From CAZFIM01 sp964519615 (GTDB lineage Bacteria; Chloroflexota; Dehalococcoidia; GIF9; UBA5629): 64,000 nt of DNA. How positions within the stretch are numbered: the first letter of the stretch is position 1; each line of letters opens with the position of its first letter. A program made the position numbers and the translations under genes. Shown here one piece after another: positions 52,098 through 59,560 of this stretch. The notes under the pieces were generated by a model. That model was not told where the DNA came from. It made no database searches and saw nothing but the letters and a program-made list of their open reading frames with translations. The stretch covers positions 24,149 through 88,148 of the forward strand of contig CAZFIM010000003.1 of NCBI GenBank assembly GCA_964519615.1, written 5' to 3'.

Positions 52098-52409
52098 ATG
52101 AATACACCAAAATCCTTTAGCTGGCCTGAAGTGCTGCAAAAAGGCGCACCGAAGCTTGTGAAAAGGTTCCAGGAGCAGGAGAAAATGGTAGTGACGGACG
52201 GTGCTATTCCCGCCAAAACCAAAGTATTGATGATGATGCTCTGCGATGCGCTTCTAGCACATGAAGGCGGTGTTGCCGCACTGGCCGGCCGCGCCCGGGC
52301 GCTGGGTGCAAGCGAAGCTGAAATTACGGAAACACTGGAAGTAGCCTTTCTAATGGGAGGTCTGCCCGCTCTGGCCAGCGGCGCCAACGCCTTCAGAGAG
52401 ATGACGTAG
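52098..52409 (+). CDS. Carboxymuconolactone-decarboxylase/AhpD-like protein lacking the CxxC pair
   Basis: 103 residues, helical. The family outline is present (AKTKVLMMMLCDALLAHEGGVAALAGRARALGASEAEITETLEVAFLMGG). AhpD-type members have CxxC before the His; here only the first Cys remains (LCDALLAH, Leu at the second). The protein may be a non-peroxidase variant. GGAGG precedes the ATG by 8 bases. Confidence 0.82.
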   Translation: MNTPKSFSWPEVLQKGAPKLVKRFQEQEKMVVTDGAIPAKTKVLMMMLCDALLAHEGGVAALAGRARALGASEAEITETLEVAFLMGGLPALASGANAFREMT

Positions 52410-52432
52410 CATTGTTTATATCCGCTCTGTTC

Positions 52433-53353
52433 TTACACACGGACAAACGAGTCTATGAAGCGGGTTATCTCATCGCAGAGAAGGTTGGACTGGCAATAAG
52501 TACCGACATGTGTTTCATCGATCTGGACAAAGCGAGGCCTGCCGTATGCCTCCCACAGGTATTCGGTTGATTTTGCCGATACCATCTCGTCCTTGTTTGC
52601 GCTTACCATAAGTACGGGGCGCGCCCCAATGTAACCGGCAAAGGTAAGCGGGTCGAAGAGAAAGCACTCTTTTGCCGGTACGGCAGATTCGATGCCCTTT
52701 TGTGCTACCTCAGCAAGATAGGCGGGATAGCGTCTATATATTTCTGCGCATTCCTGCCGTGAACAGCCGTGACCCGTAAACAGCGTCTCCACTTTACCGC
52801 CCCAGGACAGTTCCTCCATATGGCCGCCTGTTACAATGAATATCCCGGCAGCTATTCTCCTGTCCACCCCCATCGCTATGGAGGAGATTATCCCCCCCAG
52901 ACTGATGCCTGCCGCTACTATTCCGGCGCTGTCTATCTCGTTCAGTCCTTCCACCCAATCGATTATCCTGCGCAGCTCTATTACCGAACTGCGGTACATC
53001 TCCAGCCATTCACCGGGAGTCAAAGGCTCATACGTGCCCTTCAACGCTTGAGGCAAACGGCGTGAGTGAATAGGCAGATACCACGTAAGTGCTGCAAAGC
53101 CCTGCCTTGCAAGCAACCGCGCCAGCGTCAAGCAGGGAGCAAGGCTGGTATCTCCGAAACCATGCGTCAGTATCACCAGCGGCACCGGCCGGTCGCTCCG
53201 AGGCACAAACATGTCGCCGTATACGTTGTTATCTTCTTTCCATCCGGCAGGAGCGGGACTGGGGAAAGCAAGCTTATAGTGAATCCTAGTAGAACTTTCG
53301 GAAAGCTCCGTTTCAAACTGCGGTTCACCGGCTTCATAATCATACACATGCAT
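52433..53353 (-). CDS. Alpha/beta-hydrolase
   Basis: 306 residues. Oxyanion-hole strand LVILTHGFGDTSLA, nucleophile elbow AAGISLGGIIS (GxSxG), and a late DETHVGTY with the probable catalytic His, with Asp/Glu in VSANKDEM. It resembles dienelactone-hydrolase-like or acyl-esterase proteins. The substrate is unknown. The ATG has AGGAGG at 8 bases. It is convergent with the AhpD-like gene. Confidence 0.85.
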   Translation of the reverse strand: MHVYDYEAGEPQFETELSESSTRIHYKLAFPSPAPAGWKEDNNVYGDMFVPRSDRPVPLVILTHGFGDTSLAPCLTLARLLARQGFAALTWYLPIHSRRLPQALKGTYEPLTPGEWLEMYRSSVIELRRIIDWVEGLNEIDSAGIVAAGISLGGIISSIAMGVDRRIAAGIFIVTGGHMEELSWGGKVETLFTGHGCSRQECAEIYRRYPAYLAEVAQKGIESAVPAKECFLFDPLTFAGYIGARPVLMVSANKDEMVSAKSTEYLWEAYGRPRFVQIDETHVGTYCQSNLLCDEITRFIDSFVRV

Positions 53354-53448
53354 ACGCCAGACCTCCTGAAAAGAAAAGTGTTGCGCAGGCTAAAACAGCT
53401 TTATTAAATTATAATTATTCGGGTACGATTTGTCTATAGGTAGTTATT

Positions 53449-54309
53449 TTACCTTCTGGCCACGATGTATCCTGCCGCGAGTATCAGCAGTCCGCCGGCA
53501 AGCATAAGCGGCGTGGGCGGCTGGTTGAGAAAGATAAGGCCGAATACCACAGCGCTGGCAGGCTCAAGATACATAAAGACCACGGCTTTCTGCGCTTTGG
53601 CCATGCTCAACCCTTTGAGACAGAGCGTAACGGCAAAAGCCGTGTTCAATACGCCCAGGACCAGCAGCAGCAGCCACGGCACGGGTTCCGCAGAAAACTC
53701 TGTGCCGATAATAAAGGGGGAAAGAAAAACGGCAGCTACTGCATATGAATAAAACGCCACTACCTCATCGGACAAGCTCGAGAAGGCCATTTTGGAAGAG
53801 ATGATAAAGGCAGCGTAAGCCAGCCCCGCCAGCAGCGCCAGCACCACACCCGCAAAATTGAGATCGCTGACATCGATATTGCGCTGTAAAGAGATAATAA
53901 CTATCCCCACCATAGACAGGAACAGGGCCAGCATGGTAGATTTCTCCAGTTTTTCTTTAAGAAATAAAGGAGCAAGCAAAGCGACGAATACGGGACCGGT
54001 GGAATTGAGAAGGACTGCGTTCCCTATTGCGATAAGTTTCATAGCATAGAACAGCAGCACCCATCCCAGGGCAAGCAGTATGCCCTGCCGAAGAATGACC
54101 TTCCATGCGCGCAGTGCGCTGGCCGTCTCCGCTCTGGCGGTCAGCAGCACGTAGGGCAGCATAGCAAGACTACCGATAAATACTCTGAAGAAAGCGATAA
54201 CAAAGGCATTATAGGGGACCCAGTTTACGATCACGCCATTCATGCCCCAGATAATGGAGGATAAAGCTACAAAACAGTACCCTATATAACTTGATTTTGT
54301 TTGCTCCAA
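53449..54309 (-). CDS. EamA/DMT-family transporter
   Basis: 286 residues, ten predicted membrane helices in two five-helix halves. Hallmarks: SSIIWGMNGVIVNWVPYNAF at the start, LNSTGPVFVALLAPLFLKEKLEKS in the middle and MYLEPASAVVFGLIFLNQPPTPLMLAGGLLILAAGY at the end. Drug/metabolite-type exporter or permease. The start codon is TTG with GGAG about 10 bases upstream. Confidence 0.88.
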   Translation of the reverse strand: MEQTKSSYIGYCFVALSSIIWGMNGVIVNWVPYNAFVIAFFRVFIGSLAMLPYVLLTARAETASALRAWKVILRQGILLALGWVLLFYAMKLIAIGNAVLLNSTGPVFVALLAPLFLKEKLEKSTMLALFLSMVGIVIISLQRNIDVSDLNFAGVVLALLAGLAYAAFIISSKMAFSSLSDEVVAFYSYAVAAVFLSPFIIGTEFSAEPVPWLLLLVLGVLNTAFAVTLCLKGLSMAKAQKAVVFMYLEPASAVVFGLIFLNQPPTPLMLAGGLLILAAGYIVARR

Positions 54310-54446
54310 AACGGGCGCTCCGTCCTATTGAAATAACAAAGACATCTCACATTATACCCTATACGGCTGACCGCCTCTTGCAAAGAGCAAAACGGAGCTG
54401 TACCACAAGGATACTGTCAGAGGAAGCGGATGAAAATCACCTAAGG

Positions 54447-55385
54447 TCAACCGGAAAGAATAAAACGTACCAGCAGAAGCCCGCAAAGAGAGGCAAGAAA
54501 GATGGGAGGGAGCGCTGGAGTTGGCCTGCCTTTCAGCAGATAGAAATGGATAAGATACGTGCCCAACAGACCGGCCAGAGAGAAGGCTGCTATCACAGAA
54601 GCCAATTTCAGATCCGTAGCAAACCAGGCGGCTGCAGCAAGCCAGAGAGGAAAGAATATATCTCCACCGCCCAATACCGAGAACTGCTTGCTGTCCGGGT
54701 CGCTGAATATGTTTTTAACCAGCGAACCCTTCAAACTCATCCTGAAATTTGCAAGCTTGTAGGGGATAAAGAATGCCGGCAGTGCCTCAGCGTTTGAGAG
54801 TTTGCCTGCCATCCACTGCATATAGCCGAACTTCACCGCCAGCAGGTCGTACACCGCAATGACAAACATTATCAATATCACGGTCCACGGCGAGAACATC
54901 GCTCCGAACACCGTCCCCAGGCTGACAAGTGTCAGAACGAGCAATCCGTTATGCAGCCAGATCCTGGGGATCAACAGCCATGTGATTCCGGCGGCTGCCG
55001 CTATTGAAATGGCAGCAGCAGTCGGCAGGAAAAACGTAACAAAGATGAATACCCCCCAGGCAAAGCCCAAGCCAAACAGCACCCGAAGCAAAAGCCAGAG
55101 TTTGGAAATAGGTACGAAATAGAGGGCAACGCCCAGCAAAGCCGCAACTACGAAAAAGTAGAGGATGGGCACTCCCGTAGAATCGACTGTGATGGCCTCC
55201 TCTATATTTTCAATGCCGGCGCCACCCGGCACCCCTTCAGCCGCCCCGGATATGCTGGGAATGATTATTTGGCTGGTTTCGATAAACGTGGAAAGACGGG
55301 AGATCAGCAGGAACATGAGGCCGAAACAAATGACAAACAGTATACTGCTCCAGATAAAGGGGATATACTTTGGTTTAATATTCAT
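54447..55385 (-). CDS. Presenilin/signal-peptide-peptidase-like intramembrane aspartyl protease
   Basis: 312 residues with eight to nine helices. The two catalytic aspartates are in AVYDLLAVKFG (YD motif) and SVLGGGDIFFPLWLAAA (GxGD motif), and the C-terminus has the PALPPI motif, so all three presenilin/SPP signatures are present in order. It cleaves membrane-spanning substrates within the bilayer. The bacterial/archaeal members (DUF1119 type) are little studied. ACAGGAG precedes the ATG. A promoter with an overlapping dyad lies upstream. Confidence 0.85.
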   Translation of the reverse strand: MNIKPKYIPFIWSSILFVICFGLMFLLISRLSTFIETSQIIIPSISGAAEGVPGGAGIENIEEAITVDSTGVPILYFFVVAALLGVALYFVPISKLWLLLRVLFGLGFAWGVFIFVTFFLPTAAAISIAAAAGITWLLIPRIWLHNGLLVLTLVSLGTVFGAMFSPWTVILIMFVIAVYDLLAVKFGYMQWMAGKLSNAEALPAFFIPYKLANFRMSLKGSLVKNIFSDPDSKQFSVLGGGDIFFPLWLAAAAWFATDLKLASVIAAFSLAGLLGTYLIHFYLLKGRPTPALPPIFLASLCGLLLVRFILSG

Positions 55386-55420
55386 ATACTCCTGTAATTG
55401 ATACGTATTTCAGGCCAAAA

Positions 55421-55449
55421 TAGTATAGTATTGTTATACTAAATTGCAA
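55421..55449 (-). promoter_or_regulatory. Promoter and overlapping operator-like dyad for the presenilin-like gene
   Basis: On the minus strand TTGCAA (55449-55444), 16 bases, TATACT (55427-55422). A perfect dyad TAGTATA (55421-55427) / TATACTA (55435-55441) covers the -10 and spacer, suggesting repression by a dimeric protein. Confidence 0.45.
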
Positions 55450-55559
55450 AACCTCGCCTGCTGCACATGGATAAAGGTTATTTAATAACGAATTTTTCTG
55501 TCTAATCTTCTCCGTTCACTCTCTTTCCTGTCAGCTTCTAAATAAGGTATCATTGACAC

Positions 55560-56255
55560 GTGCGCAATCAGCTCATTGCCAAACTATTGGAAGTGGTGGC
55601 AGCGATCATGCCGCTGGTCATCGTGGTAGCTGTGCTGCAATTCGCCTTCATTAAAATGCCTGCCGATCTCTTTCTTAAGTTCATTATCGGCGCGGTTATG
55701 GTCATTGCCGGAATGGTGCTTTTTCTTCTCGGGGTCGAGTTGGGCATCATGCCGATGGGCAAAGCCCTCGGCGCAGACCTGCCCAGACGCGGCTCCCTGC
55801 CGCTCATTATCGTTATCTCCTTCCTCATCGGATTTGCTGCGACTGTCGCCGAACCCGATGTCATCGTCCTGACCAGACAGGTCGATATGGTCTCAGGCGG
55901 AGCGATAAGTAAAAACGTCCTTGTTTATGTTATCGCCGTGGGAGTTGCTTTCTTCATCGCCCTGGCAATGGTCCGCATCCTTTTTAATGTACGCATCGCA
56001 TACCTGATGGCGGCCGGATATATAATCATCATCGTCCTTTCTTTTTTTACTCCTGCAAATTTCGTGCCTGTGGCCTTTGACTCCGGCGGTGTCACCACCG
56101 GGCCTATGACCGTGCCGATAATACTGGCGCTGGGGCTGGGATTCAGTTCAGTGCTTGCCGGCAGGTCCGCTTTATCCGACGGCTTCGGGTTGATCGGTCT
56201 TGCCTCGATCGGGCCGGTCATCGGAGTGATGGTGATGGGGATGGTGCTGAATTGA
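55560..56255 (+). CDS. DUF1538-family membrane protein
   Basis: 231 residues, about seven helices. Two conserved boxes stand out: GFAATVAEPDVIVLTRQV and FDSGGVTTGPMTVP, both shared with the next gene. DUF1538 proteins are predicted transporters without an agreed substrate. The start is GTG with no good Shine-Dalgarno. The TGA stop overlaps the TTG start of the next gene (TTGA), so the two are translationally coupled and probably form a hetero-oligomer. Confidence 0.82.
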   Translation: MRNQLIAKLLEVVAAIMPLVIVVAVLQFAFIKMPADLFLKFIIGAVMVIAGMVLFLLGVELGIMPMGKALGADLPRRGSLPLIIVISFLIGFAATVAEPDVIVLTRQVDMVSGGAISKNVLVYVIAVGVAFFIALAMVRILFNVRIAYLMAAGYIIIIVLSFFTPANFVPVAFDSGGVTTGPMTVPIILALGLGFSSVLAGRSALSDGFGLIGLASIGPVIGVMVMGMVLN

Positions 56256-57322
56256 TTGGGCTTGCCGTCTGGGAGGGATTCGGACATACCATAGTGAGCA
56301 TTATCAGGGCGCTGGCGCCGCTCCTGATACTCTTCATCATATTTCAATTCACAGTATTGAAGCTGCCTCTAAGTTACATTTTCAATCTGTTGAAAGGGAT
56401 TCTGCTTGCACTGGCAGGACTTGCCCTGTTCCTGCAGGGAGTACATATAGGGTTCTTCCCCGCAGGTGAGCAGATTGGAATAATTCTGGGAACTATCAGA
56501 ATGCAGTGGCTGCTGATACCTTTCGGCTTCATGATGGGATTTCTGGTCACCTGGGGAGAGCCGGCCGTACGTATACTCAGTTCACAGGTCGAAGAAGCTT
56601 CCAGCGGCTCTATCCCCAGAAAGATAGTACTTTATGCAATATCGTCAGGGGTCGCGCTGTTCATTGCGCTCGCCATGGTCAAGCTGGTCTACGGGATACC
56701 TCTGTTGTGGATTATTATACCGGGTTATCTGCTGGCTATAGCATTGCTGTTCTTCAGTGATAAGAGTGTTATCGGCATTGCCTTCGATGCGGGCGGGGTA
56801 TCTACCGGTCCAATGGCAGTTACCTTTTTGATGGCCATTACCATTGGCCTTGCCTCTGCCATCGAAGGGCGCGACCCGGTAATAGACGGCTTCGGTTTGA
56901 TCTCTTTGATCGCATTGGCCCCGATATTGACCACCATGACCATGGGGATTATCATCCGCATAAAAACACGTAAAAAGGAGGAAAATGATATGTCCGAGCT
57001 TTCTCTCATCGTCAGCATTGTCAGAAAGGGGTGGGGTGATAAGATACTTAAAAGCTCATGCCAGGCCGGTGCAGAAGGAGGCACAATAATGTTCGGCCGC
57101 GGTATAGGCATTCATGAAAAACAACAGATACTCGGGATCCCGATTGAACCGGAAAAGGAAATAGTATTTTCGGTTACTGATTCAGACAAGACCGATGCTA
57201 TCCTCAACCAGATCACGCAAGCTGCCGAGCTGAACAAGCCGGGAGCAGGCATTGCCTTTGTAGTTCCCATACAAAAGATCGTGGGAGTTGTGCATCGTGA
57301 AGACGGCAGCTGCGCTTTCTAG
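56252..57322 (+). CDS. DUF1538 membrane protein fused to a PII-like domain
   Basis: 356 residues. Residues 1 to about 240 are a DUF1538 membrane domain, with GFLVTWGEPAVRILSSQV and FDAGGVSTGPMAVT matching the preceding protein. After a basic linker (RIKTRKKEENDM), residues about 247-356 are PII-like: LIVSIVRKGWGDKIL, AGAEGGTIMFGRGIG, LGIPIEPEKEIVFSV, NKPGAGIAFVVPIQKIVGVV. A strong AAAGGAGG (56975-56982) with an in-frame ATG at 56990 precedes exactly this domain, so a separate 110-residue PII-like protein may also be made. Such a domain would sense an adenylyl nucleotide or metabolite and gate the membrane part, as GlnK does for AmtB. Starts at TTG. Confidence 0.82.
   Translation: MIGLAVWEGFGHTIVSIIRALAPLLILFIIFQFTVLKLPLSYIFNLLKGILLALAGLALFLQGVHIGFFPAGEQIGIILGTIRMQWLLIPFGFMMGFLVTWGEPAVRILSSQVEEASSGSIPRKIVLYAISSGVALFIALAMVKLVYGIPLLWIIIPGYLLAIALLFFSDKSVIGIAFDAGGVSTGPMAVTFLMAITIGLASAIEGRDPVIDGFGLISLIALAPILTTMTMGIIIRIKTRKKEENDMSELSLIVSIVRKGWGDKILKSSCQAGAEGGTIMFGRGIGIHEKQQILGIPIEPEKEIVFSVTDSDKTDAILNQITQAAELNKPGAGIAFVVPIQKIVGVVHREDGSCAF
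56975..56992 (+). promoter_or_regulatory. Internal ribosome binding site before the PII-like domain
   Basis: AAAGGAGG at 56975-56982 lies 7-8 bases before an in-frame ATG (56990-56992) within the preceding open frame, and the downstream part is exactly one PII-like domain. Confidence 0.6.
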
Positions 57323-57367
57323 CGGCTCTGGGCCGTTCAGCCCGCTGCGGAAGGAAGCAATCTAATC

Positions 57368-57406
57368 CCGGCAGGTATCATCACAGGAAAACAGCCTGCC
57401 GGCTGT
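57368..57406 (+). terminator. Candidate terminator or alternative hairpins after the DUF1538-PII gene
   Basis: CCGGCAGG (57368-57375) pairs with CCTGCCGG (57395-57402). The same 3' arm can instead form a tighter ACAGCC/GGCTGT hairpin (57391-57396 with 57401-57406, loop TGCC). There is no T-run. Confidence 0.35.
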
Positions 57407-57536
57407 CCGTTTGTCATCTCATGACCTTCACTTATCCTTAACCTTTTTACGCATCTTTCACCTCTGGCAAATAGTACAGAGCTTTCCCCCGTTGCATATT
57501 ATAGATACCTGCAGTATTATGGATGAAAAGGAGTAC

Positions 57537-57557
57537 ATGTTACTCACATCAGTCTGA
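57537..57557 (+). other. Short upstream open frame before the cyclase gene
   Basis: AAAAGGAG (57526-57533) is followed by ATG and six codons (MLLTSV) then TGA. The ATG is in frame with, and 36 bases upstream of, the cyclase start at 57573. Confidence 0.5.
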
Positions 57558-57572
57558 ATCCCGGATAAAATA

Positions 57573-58490
57573 ATGGGCGATACAGAGAAGAAAACAGTCC
57601 CCGGCGATACTGCATCCACTGTCCTTTTTGCCGATATTTGCGGCAGCACATCTCTTTACGACACACTGGGCAATCTCACCGCACAAAGGCTGGTGACGGA
57701 ATGCCTGCGCTGTCTGTCTGGAGTAGCCGTACGCCACAAGGGCAGGGTTGTTAAAAACATAGGTGATGAGATACTCTGCGTTTTCCCGGATTCGGACCGG
57801 GCGGTAGAAGCGGCCAGAGACATGCACCTTATGATGCAGGAAAAATACTCCGTCACCCCCGCAGGGAAAAAACTGACCATCCGCATAGGCTTACAGAGAG
57901 GCCAGATCGTTCATGAGGCAAATGATGTCTATGGAGATGCGGTGAATGTGGCAGCTCGCATAACAAATTACGCCAAATCCAGACAGATATTGACCACTGA
58001 AGAGGTGGTACAATCACTGAATGCCGTAGAACGAACTATGGTGCGGCATATCGATGCTGCTACCTTAAAAGGAAAACGGGAACAACTGAATATTTATGAG
58101 GTTGTCTGGGACGGGCAGGGGCTTACCGTAGTCGTCCAGAATCCCGAATTTGTTAAGGGGCGTGAGCTTGCGCTCATATTGATCTACAAGGATCAGAGAA
58201 CGCAGGTTGACCGCAGCAGGACAGGTATATCCATCGGCCGTCATCATGACAACGACATGGTTGTAGAGGACGCTTACACATCCCGCACTCATGCTCTTAT
58301 AAACTTTATCAACGGCAAGTTTATTCTTGCCGATACCAGTACCAACGGTACCTACCTGATCACGGGAGATAAATCCACCTATCTGCACATGGACCAGTAC
58401 CCTCTTCAGACAAGCGGGGCTATCAGTTTGGGCCGTCTGCTTCCGCAGGACTCAATCGATGTGATACGTTTCAATGTGGAACAGCGGTGA
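57573..58490 (+). CDS. Class III nucleotidyl cyclase with C-terminal FHA domain
   Basis: 305 residues. The cyclase domain (about 15-175) has metal-binding aspartates D21 in FADICGST and D65 in GDEILCVF, the adenylyl-type lysine K61 in VVKNIGDE and the transition-state Asn/Arg in GDAVNVAARI, so adenylate cyclase activity is likely. The FHA domain (about 215-300) contains GISIGRHHDNDMVV, SRTHALI and TSTNGTYL. Soluble, no signal peptide. It would make cAMP under control of a phosphothreonine signal. The ATG has only a weak ribosome binding site; a stronger one serves the short open frame just upstream. Confidence 0.88.
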   Translation: MGDTEKKTVPGDTASTVLFADICGSTSLYDTLGNLTAQRLVTECLRCLSGVAVRHKGRVVKNIGDEILCVFPDSDRAVEAARDMHLMMQEKYSVTPAGKKLTIRIGLQRGQIVHEANDVYGDAVNVAARITNYAKSRQILTTEEVVQSLNAVERTMVRHIDAATLKGKREQLNIYEVVWDGQGLTVVVQNPEFVKGRELALILIYKDQRTQVDRSRTGISIGRHHDNDMVVEDAYTSRTHALINFINGKFILADTSTNGTYLITGDKSTYLHMDQYPLQTSGAISLGRLLPQDSIDVIRFNVEQR

Positions 58491-58551
58491 CACAGTACGT
58501 ACCGCTGCAGGGATACGCCATATCATTTCAAATAACAGGGAAGGAGCGGAT

Positions 58552-58869
58552 ATGATCGGTGCTATTGTATTATTTGAACTGAAGGATGAGGTCAAGAAAG
58601 ACATGGCAAATATAGAAAACGTAAGGAAGCATTTAAGCAATGTGGTGCAAGCGTACCGGAGTGTGCCGGGGCTCAAACAGAAGTACTTTATTATGAATAA
58701 GGATACTCTGGGCCAGGGAGCATTTCTCATCTGGGATACGCAGGAGCACTTCGACCGTTATCTTGCCTCAGACCTCTGGAAAACAGCCGTCCTCGATATA
58801 GCGGAAGGGACGCCTCAAATCCAGACATATGTGCTCAGTGCCAGCTTAAGCGACGGGGTACTCCTTTAA
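58552..58869 (+). CDS. YdhR-like dimeric alpha-beta barrel protein
   Basis: 105 residues from ATG 58552, which has AAGGAG at proper distance; the frame is open further upstream but overlaps the cyclase gene. Start GAIVLFELKDEV, middle VPGLKQKYFIMNKDTLGQGAFLIWDTQEHFDRYLASD and end QIQTYVL match the putative monooxygenase YdhR family, a ferredoxin-like dimeric barrel. Function of the family is not settled. It is 61 bases after the cyclase gene. Confidence 0.85.
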   Translation: MIGAIVLFELKDEVKKDMANIENVRKHLSNVVQAYRSVPGLKQKYFIMNKDTLGQGAFLIWDTQEHFDRYLASDLWKTAVLDIAEGTPQIQTYVLSASLSDGVLL

Positions 58870-58872
58870 AGC

Positions 58873-59559
58873 TTATTTCCTCACGTCCATCTCTATACGT
58901 CCGTCCTTAATCTCAACGATGCGATCCGTTTGTTCAGCTATCTTACGATCATGCGTAACGATAATAAACGTAGTTTTATAGGTTTCATTAATCTGCCGGA
59001 ATAGAGCATATATAGATGCAGTGGTCGTGGTATCAAGGTTGCCCGTGGGCTCATCAGCCAGTATGATGCCCGGATCGTTGATCAACGCCCGTATTATCGC
59101 AGTACGCTGCTGCTGGCCGCCGGACATTTTGGTTGCAGGGTTATTCTTTACTTTAGCTATCCCGGCAAGCTCGAACAGCTCATCTGCACGCCCGCGAATG
59201 CGGCTGTCAGCCCTGCCGTGCTCAATCATATAGGGGATCAGTACGTTCTCAAACGCGGTGAACTCCGGAAGCAGATAATGAAACTGGAAGACAAAGCCAA
59301 TGGTCTGATTTCTGAGCTCCGCCAGCTTATCACGTGAGAGAACGTCCGTTCTGGTGCCATCTATATACACCTTACCTGAAGTGGGCACATCGAGCGTACC
59401 TATAATATTCATAAGAGTAGATTTGCCGCTGCCTGACTCACCGACAATGGAGCTGAAAGAGCCTTTCTCAAAGCTTAAGTCGATGCCGAAGAGCACCTGC
59501 GTATCCTCAACACCGTGATATATCTTATCGATTTTCTCCAGCTTGATAACTTCTGTCAT
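58873..59559 (-). CDS. MacB/LolD-type ABC transporter ATP-binding protein
   Basis: 228 residues from the ATG at 59559. Walker A GESGSGKSTL, Q-loop FVFQFHYLLPE, signature MSGGQQQRT, Walker B IILADEPTGNLDT, H-loop IVTHD. The LPEFTAFENVLIPYMIEHGR segment is typical of MacB/LolD/FtsE-like ATPases. The ATG follows the stop of the permease at 59561 by one base, with GAAGGA 5 bases upstream, so expression is coupled. Partner: the FtsX-like permease. Confidence 0.93.
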   Translation of the reverse strand: MTEVIKLEKIDKIYHGVEDTQVLFGIDLSFEKGSFSSIVGESGSGKSTLMNIIGTLDVPTSGKVYIDGTRTDVLSRDKLAELRNQTIGFVFQFHYLLPEFTAFENVLIPYMIEHGRADSRIRGRADELFELAGIAKVKNNPATKMSGGQQQRTAIIRALINDPGIILADEPTGNLDTTTTASIYALFRQINETYKTTFIIVTHDRKIAEQTDRIVEIKDGRIEMDVRK

Positions 59560-59560
59560 T

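Noticed and set aside
52794..53065. Plus-strand and alternative-frame open frames inside the alpha/beta-hydrolase gene
   Set aside because: The minus-strand frame has GxSxG and family-like sequence; the others are its shadows.
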